From Gremmenia infestans (Eukaryota; Ascomycota; Leotiomycetes; Helotiales; Hamatocanthoscyphaceae): a DNA stretch of 64,000 bases. The translations under genes and the position numbers were made by a program. The notes under the pieces are model-generated. The model was not told where the DNA came from. It searched no databases and worked only from the letters and a program-made list of their open reading frames with translations. Of the stretch, positions 56,197 through 64,000 are shown piece by piece; position 1 is the stretch's first letter, and each line of letters opens with the position of its first letter. The stretch covers positions 310,001-374,000 of the forward strand of contig JAFEVB010000044.1 in assembly GCA_032629725.1 (NCBI GenBank), in the 5' to 3' direction.

Positions 56197-57206
56197 TTAC
56201 TCCGGACCATTTAAGAAACGATATACCACCGAGACATCTCTATCAATACATCTTGAATCCACTGCAGCCTGCTTGTATAACTCTAGAGCCGCTTGTCCCG
56301 TACTTGGCTTGATGCCCACAGCCGCTGCCGCATCAACACCTAACGTCATATCTTTGACCATCATTTGGGCTTTGAAACCACCTTCATAATCCCGACTTGC
56401 GGGAGCATGCGCCACTACCCCCGGAACGGGATTCACATGGTCACACATAAAGCTCTGACCCGTAGAGTTGTGTATGACTTTGTAGAGGAGGTGTTTGTCA
56501 ATGCCGGACTTAATTCCAATTGCCATCGCTTCAGCACTGGCCAGAAGAATCGTTCCCGAAAGGTAGTTGTTGCTGATTTTGGCAGCGAGGCCTGCTCCAA
56601 GCTTTCCACAATAAAAGAACTTGGATGGGGTTCCCATCATGCTCATGGTGGCCTCGAGCTGTGGGTGGATGTCGAAGCCTGCACTGGGTTCCTGTGATCC
56701 TATCATAAAGGAGAGCGTTCCTGCAAGAGCACCAGGCACTCCACCCTAGAAGTCAAGGTTAGAAGGCTTTTTCGCACGGGAGAGAGTAATTCGAAACTAC
56801 TTACCGAGACTGGTGTGTCAATATATATCCCACTACTAGCATCCAGTATTGCATTTCCAACATCCCTGGCTGTTTGTGCATCAATTGTGCTACATTCTAA
56901 CATCAGCCGTTTTTGGTTGCTCTTTGCCGCAACAATACCATTCTTCGCATCTAGATACACAGTTTTTACATGTGAAGCCGCCGGAATTATTGAGATGATG
57001 ATATCGGCCATGTCCGCGACTTCTCGCGCGGAAGACACAACCTTGATAGGTCCATAAGATGAATTCTCCGCCACAAATCTTTCACAGAATGGAGAGTGGA
57101 CGTCATAAATGTATAACGTGCTTCCCGGTGAGGCCTTCCGACGGATATTGAGGGCCATAGGGTATCCCATTGCGCCAAGGCCGATAAATCCGTAATGAAT
57201 TGCCAT
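56197..57206 (-). CDS. Beta-hydroxyacid dehydrogenase (right copy)
   Basis: Exons 57206-56805 and 56745-56197 give 316 residues; intron 59 bp. Motifs: GFIGLGAMGYPMA, ADIIISIIP, ECSTIDAQT, DTPVSGGVPGALAGTLSFM and the active-site segment GAGLAAKISNNYLSG with Lys and Asn. C-terminal YEGGFKAQMMVKDMTLGVDAA is as in the family. It is more canonical than the left copy, with which it shares the VPGV segments. Divergent from the right metallo-beta-lactamase-fold gene. Confidence 0.9.
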
Positions 57207-57489
57207 TTGTCCTTCTGTATTGAGTTGCGAAAATGGTTACCCTCAACAAACGTTGCAATTACATCAATTGTACGAATAGGCAACAGCAGCAGGCTATGTT
57301 ATTTTGGTCAACGCAACTTTATTAATTTTGAGGACTCCGGGAGTGGCTACTGTATGTACCCCGCCCTTCCCCACATAAAGATACTCGCCGGGGAATGAGG
57401 GGAATGAGAAAGATCCAGGTGTATGTAGGAGAACCTTTGAGATTATTGCTTTTTAAATAAGTTGTACGATATCACATTCGATCAATAAC
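57207..57489. promoter_or_regulatory. Bidirectional promoter, dehydrogenase / lactamase-fold genes
   Basis: TACCCCGC (57357-57364) and TCCCCACA (about 57367-57374) lie in the middle of this 283-bp gap. Confidence 0.5.
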
Positions 57490-58625
57490 ATGTCAGATTC
57501 AGGCACGCAGCTTTTGCCGCTGCCCGTAGACGCCTCATATGTGGAGCTTCACTGTCTCGACGGTGGTAGTTTTGTCGCAGTGGCCTCGAAGATACACGCG
57601 GGTGCGAGCGACGACACCTTTCGCATGTATAACTGGGCATTCTGCATAAAAGATATCCAGACGGGAAGACAAGTGATGTGGGATCTGGGGCTTAGTGGAG
57701 TAGAACACGTTCCTTTACCCTCACGAAAGCGTCCCCGTGGATGAATGTAGACTGAAAGACTCAGATAACAGAAAGCTATACGCCCTGGGTACAGAAGTAT
57801 ATGCTATCACAGACGGAAGCAGTGGGCCCGAGAAAATCCATATGTGAGCAGTTAGCAAAGAGAAACGTCAGAGGAAACGAGATAGACTCTGTTTTATTCA
57901 GGTGCCGAAGCTTAAACATCGCCTTGAATAGATCGATACTTACTACTATATAAGCCACGCACATTGGGATCATTGCCGGCCGATTGATACAGAGTTCCCG
58001 GCAGCATGCGCATTCTTTGGTCCTGGTACAGCAGAGCATTGTTCTCCTGGGCACTTGGCTTCAGAAGACGCCAAAGATACGGTGCAGTGGGACGGGAGAT
58101 ACTTCGACTCACTAAGGTGCACTCAAAATTGGAAGGAATTCAGTGGTCCTTGGGTCAGGTTTGGGGCATTTGAGAAGGCTATGGACTTCTTTGGAAATGG
58201 GAGCTTCTGGATTATTCAAGCTCCTGGACATATGCCGGGAAATTTGTGTGCTGTTGCACATGTCAGGGACAACCAGTGGGTTGTGCTTGGAAGTGATTGT
58301 TGTCACTCGAGGTAAGCCTTTGCCTGTCATTTCCTGGACAAGAGATGCTAAATCCTTGAGCAGGCGCATTTTCGATGGGTTAGAGCAGTTTGCCGTGTGG
58401 GAAAATCCCAATGGCTGTTCAGCTTCCTTGCAAGCAGATCTTCCAGCAGCAAAAGACACCATAAGGAGAATTAGATTGATGGAAAAAGAGCTAGGATGTC
58501 ATGTCGCATTTGCACATGACACTGAGTGGATGAAGAAGGGTCTTAATCAGACGTTAATGGCCATGTTAGATAGTGACATGAAGAGAGCTACGAAGGAAAG
58601 ACTACCTTTCCAAGCCGTGGTTTAG
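57490..58625 (+). CDS. Metallo-beta-lactamase-fold hydrolase (right copy)
   Basis: Exons 57490-57699, 57765-57901, 57955-58311 and 58364-58625 give 321 residues, as long as the left copy (323). The zinc motif is SHAHWDHC; further ligands are in APGHMPGN, GSDCCHS and AFAHDTEW. The donor of intron 2 (GTGCCG) is weak but the junction restores the zinc motif exactly. The C-terminal half (FDGLEQFAVWENPNG, TIRRIRLMEKELGCHVAFAHD) is that of fungal AttM/AiiB-like lactonases. Likely opens a lactone ring; the exact ester is unknown. It shares a promoter with the right dehydrogenase. Confidence 0.84.
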
Positions 58626-59082
58626 TTTTGTGATTGTAACCCTGTATAATTAGACACTACTATCGATGAGCTATGGAAATAATAGCGAATGGACCTCACG
58701 GATTCCTAAATCTGCTTATATTTAATGGAATTTCAGTGAGTATCTAGCTACACACGACTCCATAAATCAATAGTCCGTAAAGTCTCGTTCAAGTGTCAAA
58801 AGGTAGTCCACACACCAGAACGGGGGAATTAAATGAAGTTCGAGAGCTTTTTTTAATTGAAAACCCCCGCCCAAACCCCAGATGAGAGGTCTAATTTAAA
58901 TTTAGAACAGAACTGAGCAACCCAGGCGCTGGTGACCATAGGGTCTGCTCTACGAGTGGGGCTACAATGCGGGGAAGTGAATGCAGAATCATATATGAAA
59001 CTTGCTGAACGTATACTTTAAATCCTGTTACGCACTCCTGTCTTCTCTAGGGACACATGAACAGTACACATACATCATTATC
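58626..59082. promoter_or_regulatory. Promoter of NAD(P)-binding protein gene
   Basis: Contains GTGGGGCTA (58956-58964) and GCGGGGAA (58969-58976), a degenerate version of the cluster motif, 110-130 bp before the start codon. A poly-T/CCCC stretch is near 58850. No gene is seen. Confidence 0.4.
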
Positions 59083-60055
59083 ATGACTTTGAAAATTGGA
59101 GTGATTGGTCCTGCTGGATTTGGAGGATCTTATCTCTGCATCGAGTTGCTAAATCGTGGTCACCGGGTCTTTGGCATATCAAGAGCACCCCAAAAGTTAG
59201 GATCTCATCAACTATATACACCGGTCTCGGCAGATGTCAATGCCCTAAGTATAGTCGAGCTTGCAGAAGTATTCAACGGTTTGGATGTCGTGGTCAACCA
59301 ATATGGCCCTCATAGTGCTGGGCATGAGGCACTACAATATAGTAAGTCTCCTCCTCTATACCACTTAAGTTCAGGAAGCCACTAAAGTTATTACAGTGCC
59401 GTTTCTTGAAGTTACAAGGAAGATCGTTCTAGCTATCAGATCAGCGAAAGTTGGCTACTTTATAATGGTTGGTGGTTGTGGGAGTCTATTCATGCCAGGC
59501 TCATTAGAGAGATGCGTTCTCGAGGACAAAGATTGGTGGATGTCGTACCGTCGCGGAATCGCAGACAGTGAGGCTCATACGTCTTATATGGAAGATCGGC
59601 TGGGTCCGATGGGCTCGGGTTTACGTGCCTACCGCAATGCTCGAATCGCCAAAGCATCTGGAAACACTTCTGATGAAACCGAAAAGGTGATCGAGGAGTA
59701 TGAGGGATACGTGCGTAGTAATGACAAGGCCCTTGTATTTGTTACAGCATGTCGTACCAGCTTTATGTTTTTTGATGGAAACACCGCATTCCCTTGGACG
59801 TTCGTATCTCCTCCCGCACTTTATCGCCCGGGTCGGAGAACTGGAGCCTATGATATTCAATTCGACGTGTTGCCGGTGAAAGGAGACGAAAAATATCCCA
59901 AGAATCTTGATGGTCGGTTACATGGGATCTCAGCTTCGGATATGGCTATCGCCATTGCAGACGAGGCCGAGGGCAAGAAAAAGAAGTGGAGGCATTGGAC
60001 AGCTTTTGCTGATATGTCAGATGATACGCCAACACCTAGCTACTTATCTTTATAA
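59083..60055 (+). CDS. NAD(P)-binding Rossmann protein (NmrA/NAD(P)H-binding type)
   Basis: Exons 59083-59341 and 59397-60055 give 305 residues; intron 55 bp. The N terminus carries the Rossmann motif IGVIGPAGFGG, with a GISRAP segment at the end of strand 2. A FIMVGGCGSL strand follows. The remainder matches no enzyme I know well: it is polar, with a WMSYRRG segment and a YRPGRRTGAYDI segment. Isomerase, reductase or regulatory roles all occur in this family. The position inside the cluster suggests a pathway enzyme, but no reaction can be assigned. Confidence 0.75.
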
Positions 60056-60521
60056 GAATTTCATGTACTTAGTTCATCGAATCAAAAACCCCTGATCATT
60101 AACATCAAGAATCGTAAGAGCTCTCCTGGTATACACAGGTAACAGCCAAGGAATAGTTTCTTCTAACAGTCTCCTATCTCCATCCTGTTTATGCTATAGT
60201 GTTTCCGCAATTGATTTTGTGTTCTTCTTCGACAAGCCAGACTAGATGGCAATGACGTTGGTATAACAGCTCATATCGAAATCTTCCATGATTGGGCCAA
60301 TGACAAAAGAGTGTTAAAAGAGAAGGGGTGCTGTGACTAGGTTCTCCGCAAAAGTACCCCACACAATATTGGCTACTATGAACTTTCAATTTCTTCACCA
60401 CATATATCCCAACTTCATATCTAAATACGAAAAACTTTTCAACGCTCATAACTTCAAGGTCTACCATAAGGATTCCTCTCGGCGCATCTCGACACATTCG
60501 CCAATCACGTCGTAACTCCCG
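60056..60521. promoter_or_regulatory. Promoter of right P450 gene
   Basis: TACCCCAC at 60355-60362, 160 bp before the P450 start. No gene is seen. Confidence 0.5.
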
Positions 60522-62269
60522 ATGGCTATCTCACAACTATTGAGCCATTTCTCCTATGCTTATGCAGGTCTAGTAACTGGCGTACTGATCATAGCATATT
60601 TTAAGCACAGAGCAAGATGGGCCCCAGCCGACCTCCGTAGAGTTCCTGGCCCTCGTGGACTTCCGCTTGTTGGCAATACGCTTCAACTAGGTCCACGACC
60701 GCAGAAGCAACTGATGAAGTGGGCAAGCGAATATGGAGAGGTTATGCAAGTACAGATTGGTTGGGAGAATTGGGTATTTCTAAACACACCACAAGCCGTG
60801 AAAGAGATACTGGACAAACAATCCGCCATTACCTCAGGACGCGCACCCATGCCCGTCGGCAATGATCTTATTAGTGGTGGATATCGTTTCTTACTCATGA
60901 CCTATACGCCTACTTGGAGAAAGCTCAGAACAATCGTCCACAAACTTCTTACACCTAGTGTATCAAACACATTCATGCCTTCACAGCTTTTTGAAGCTAA
61001 AAATCTTGTGTTCGACCTGATGACCGACAACGCGAATGAGGAAGATTTCTACATGCACGTTAGGCGCTATACTACATCAGTTGTCTTGACCTCTACTTAC
61101 GGTCGAAGGGTGCAAAAATGGGTATGTTTTACTAAAAGTCTCTCTTGTGTATTTTCTGACATTGGTCGCAGCAAAGCGAAGACGTGGAGGAAATATATGG
61201 TCTTATGAAAGAATTTTCTGATAGCACTGCACCAGGTGCATTTATAGCAGATATGATTCCTCCACTTGCTAAGCTACCAACGTTTCTTCAATGGTGGAGA
61301 GAACGGGCATTGCGATACCAGTACCGCCAAACCAAGATCTGGATGAAATATTGGTCCAATCTAATGCTTCAGATCGATCAGAAGCAGGCTCCAGAGTGCT
61401 TTGTAAAGCACTTTGCCGAGACTGATTACAAGGCACAAGGGATTAGTGAGGTGCAAGCTGCATTCGTTGCCGGTACCATGATCGAGGTAAGATCAAAAGC
61501 TTTGAAAAGAGTAGGCTGTTAATAACAAGTAAACTAGGCCGGTTCAGAAACAACGTCGTCCTCCCTGAACAGTGCCATTCTGTACCTCGCAGCTAATCCG
61601 GCCGTACAAGCTCGAGCACATGTTGAGCTCGATGAAGTTGTCGGGCTCTCAGCATCTCCAACTTTCGAACATGAGACTCGACTACCTTACATTCGTGCAA
61701 TGGTCAAAGAAATCCTCAGAATTCGACCAGTCACAAATATTGGCACCCCTCATTATGCAACAGCCGACGTCATATACAAAGACTTCTTCATACCAAAAGG
61801 CACGGTTATCTCTATACACCAGTACGCCATCCACTATGATACTTCTCGCTACGAGAACCCGGAGAGTTTCAGGCCAGAACGCTATCTGAACCACCCTCTT
61901 AAGGCTGGGGCATATTCTGGGCAATCGGACCCGTACGCCCGTGACCATTTCGACTTTGGGGCTGGGCGCAGAATATGTCCCGGTATGCACTTAGCAGAGA
62001 ATTCCCTATTTATCACGCTTGCAAAAATCTTATGGGCTTTTCATATCAAGCCTCCATTACAAGCTGATGGAAAGCTTCAACCGGTGGACACATCTGATGA
62101 TGCATATGAATTGGGTGCAAACACTCTCCCTAAAGTCTTCAAAGTACGGTTCGTACCCAGGGATACTACAAGGGAACAAGTCACTCGGCAGGAGTGGTTA
62201 GATGCTCAAAAAGATGGATTTTTTCTGGGCCAGGTCAAGGTGAATGTAGATGGTGTGGCGTCGGCTTGA
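60522..62269 (+). CDS. Cytochrome P450 monooxygenase (right copy)
   Basis: Exons 60522-61121, 61172-61486 and 61538-62269 give 548 residues. Membrane anchor near residues 10-28, then RRVPGPRGLPLVGN, WRKLR (C-helix), AGSETT (I-helix, right after intron 2), EILR (ExxR), PERY and the heme loop FGAGRRICPGMH. It looks like fungal P450s that hydroxylate small phenols or their methyl groups, such as the patulin-pathway family, but I have no alignment. It differs strongly from the left P450 (different heme-loop and intron positions), so the two are not a recent duplicate. Complete, no breaks. Confidence 0.9.
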
Positions 62270-63199
62270 TATCGTGAATATAGAGGGAAGGGGGGACTCA
62301 GCGGATCAAAAGATTTCCTTGTCATTGTATCTGGCTGTTCTTATAGGTCTAGTGCCTGCCTGTTATTAAGAACCAATGATAATAACAACTAAAATTGTTA
62401 TTATCATATCTGAAAACCTACCTCACAGGTACAAGAGAGTGTCACTCATCCCCCAGCCTGGATCATGAACGTGTAATAGAACATGAAAATTATATACAGC
62501 AAAATGGCTCAGGCTAGACGAAGACTCGCACAATGCTTTGATATCAAGATCCAAATTCCTGAAAGCCCACGTATAAATTCCGTAGAAACGCTGGTAAGAA
62601 CCTAGGTATCGAATGCACCTCCTGCCCTAGTTAAAATCCAGTGAGCATTAATCATATGCTAATTTCCCAAGCATGCAGCTGTATAGTTAGATAATGAATG
62701 ACCTGGGAAAAGAACATCTCCAAATGTTATACTCATAATCACGTGTTTTGACACTGTATATATGTCACATAGATGCATACCAGAAAGCGGTGTAAGAACC
62801 ATTTCATGACTAGTTGCTAGGCACAGCTTAAACAGCGCCTCCTACTGGCTGCAGCTTGCCTGCACTAAGCTAGCGTAGTTAGACGCTCTGTCAAGGCCAT
62901 TGCGTCTACTTAAAGAGCTATATAAGGGATGGAAGATAGGGAAGAAGAGATCCTAAGGTTAGATTCAGATGCTAATGCATTAAAGGATAGAGGTTTCCTA
63001 AGTAGAAATCTCTACATTTACGGAGTACAGCTCAGCCTAGCAAACGCTGAGCTAGACCAGACTGCCTCACGTGATTCTCATAAAACGTTCGACTTTTGTT
63101 ATCCCTATTCGGGCCCCAATTCTAGCACCTTAAACCTTAAGATACCTTTCAGAAGTTTCTACTTTCAGCCCTTCTGGAGCCAAACACCAAGACAATCAT

Positions 63200-63222
63200 G
63201 GTGGGTGCCTTAGGCACCCACC
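63200..63222. repeat. Perfect 10-bp inverted repeat, 3-nt loop
   Basis: GGTGGGTGCC and GGCACCCACC around TTA form a perfect stem. It lies at the end of an open frame of unknown nature and might be the terminal palindrome of a small mobile element; this is not shown. Confidence 0.8.
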
Positions 63223-63377
63223 GGTACATGGTCGGCTCCTGCCACAACTTCCTACAATGTAGCCACAAATCAACCCTGCATCGCGACTCCCACAAAAAAA
63301 TAGCACGATGCAGCTCCATGTGGGGAATTTAAACTATGAAGGTCTGGTTTTGACGAAGTATATGCCAGAAATGCGAT

Positions 63378-63410
63378 GTGGGGTATCATGTATGTGGGGT
63401 ATGTGGGGTA
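63378..63410. promoter_or_regulatory. Three tandem GTGGGGTA elements
   Basis: Copies at 63378-63385, 63394-63401 and 63403-63410, spacing 16 and 9 bp, with a related GTGGGGAA at about 63319. Same motif as in the other promoters of the cluster, although no plus-strand gene follows inside the window. Confidence 0.55.
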
Positions 63411-63511
63411 ATTGTAGGCTAGTTGCTACCCCCTTCACCACCGCCAAGGTGTTAAGCCTCAGGGCTCATAGTGTTGCAATGAAAATCGGAGATGTCACTT
63501 TTTCTGGTGAA

Positions 63512-64000
63512 TTATGATTCTGCTAAATACGCTTCATCCCAAAGAGATTTAGACTTAGTCCCCAACCATCGCTGCGATTCGTTGGCCCAATCTGGCTGCT
63601 CCCGGTAGTAGAGCTGGTCCAAACTAAGCTCTACAACCTTCCCCGACATGGTATCATCCGCAAGGAAAGTGTCATGAGCTCTAAGTACCGTGCTCATTGG
63701 TGTTATGTGCTCTTTCGGGAACAAATGAAGCACATGTGGCGGGCATAAACCGGTAGGCACAAAAGCAGGGCAAATGCAATTTACTGTGATAGAGTCCTCG
63801 GCCATAAATCGAGATCCGCAAGCTCTTGTGAGTCCCACTAGTGCATGCTTTGCTGCTGTGTACAGGGGATTTGTATCCATAGGACTGTTTGAAGATGGTC
63901 AGCGATATCATGCTACCACGAGATTGTCACTTACTACAGCCCAGCAGCCGAAGAGGTGATAACGATCTTCCCTCCTTTTTTGTCTGCATTTCTTCTCGCA
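63512..64000 (-). CDS. Short-chain dehydrogenase/reductase (5' part outside window)
   Basis: Exon 63884-63512 joins across a 53-bp intron (donor GTAGTA) to an exon from 63938 to the window edge; the N-terminal half is missing. Visible are IVITSSAAG with the catalytic Ser, then YTAAKHALVGLTRA with Tyr and Lys and a CPAFVPTGL segment after strand 6. Catalytic residues are intact. It belongs to the 15-hydroxyprostaglandin dehydrogenase-like branch but is not a close copy of the two other SDRs of the cluster. The cluster therefore continues to the right. Confidence 0.85.

Larger units (their letters stand above)
62270..63511. other. Intergenic region with perfect hairpin and motif triplet
   Basis: 1.2 kb between the convergent P450 and SDR 3' ends. 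An open frame (62929-63213, 94 codons) has no known motif. A 10-bp hairpin at 63200-63222 and three GTGGGGTA copies at 63378-63410 are described separately. Confidence 0.45.

Noticed and set aside
62929..63213. 94-codon frame as a cluster gene
   Set aside because: No recognisable domain; it ends inside a palindrome. Kept only as part of an intergenic description.
36703..64000. Interpretation as a toxin or polyketide biosynthetic cluster
   Set aside because: No backbone synthase is present and the ring-cleaving dioxygenase, maleylacetate reductase and PcaC/PcaD-like proteins argue for breakdown.
1..64000. tRNA, rRNA, CRISPR and telomere repeats
   Set aside because: No tRNA cloverleaf, no rRNA-like stretch, no spaced repeat array and no TTAGGG tract was seen by eye; a covariance-model scan could still find a small RNA.

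Overview
The window is a piece of a filamentous ascomycete (Pezizomycotina) genome. The evidence is genes interrupted by short GT-AG introns (mostly 45-110 bp, one GC-AG), a C2H2-like plus Zn2Cys6 transcription factor, fungal cytochrome P450s, a Rif1 of ascomycete type, and genes packed on both strands without operons. A member of the Leotiomycetes would fit, but nothing here proves the class. All exon models below were built by hand by joining reading frames at splice sites. I ran no database search.

Left part (1 to about 34.1 kb): mostly core genes. In order: a partial zinc-finger regulator (-), glucose-6-phosphate 1-epimerase (+), an M20 amidohydrolase (+), a fungal membrane protein with a large glycosylated loop (+), a PQ-loop membrane protein (-), a 2002-residue Rif1 with PP1-docking motifs (-), an isoprenylcysteine methyltransferase-like protein (-), Mediator subunit Med8 (-), a small fungal protein of unknown function (+), a GH64-like beta-1,3-glucanase homologue (-), a DUF1772 (anthrone-oxygenase-like) protein (-), a decayed P450 pseudogene (-), and the G-alpha chaperone/exchange factor Ric8 (-). 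A 113-bp imperfect palindrome lies between the DUF1772 gene and the P450 pseudogene.

Middle (34.1-36.7 kb): an AT-rich stretch without a recognisable gene. It separates the core block from an accessory block.

Right part (36.7 kb to the right edge): a dense cluster of 16 enzyme genes with no core gene among them: P450, SDR, metallo-beta-lactamase-fold hydrolase, carboxymuconolactone decarboxylase-like, alpha/beta hydrolase, beta-hydroxyacid dehydrogenase, maleylacetate reductase, carboxylesterase, carboxylesterase, SDR, homogentisate 1,2-dioxygenase, beta-hydroxyacid dehydrogenase, metallo-beta-lactamase-fold hydrolase, NAD(P)-binding protein, P450, and a partial SDR. Five families occur as left/right pairs around the two divergent carboxylesterases near 49 kb. 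The content (esterases, P450 hydroxylases, a ring-cleaving dioxygenase, lactone and enol-lactone hydrolases, maleylacetate reductase) points to breakdown of an aromatic ester or lactone toward central metabolism rather than biosynthesis; no polyketide synthase, NRPS or terpene synthase is present. The motif TACCCC(A/G)C, or its complement G(T/C)GGGGTA, recurs in most intergenic promoters of this cluster. It is the strongest candidate in the window for a system that has not been described as a unit. The substrate cannot be read from the sequence, and the cluster probably continues past the right edge.
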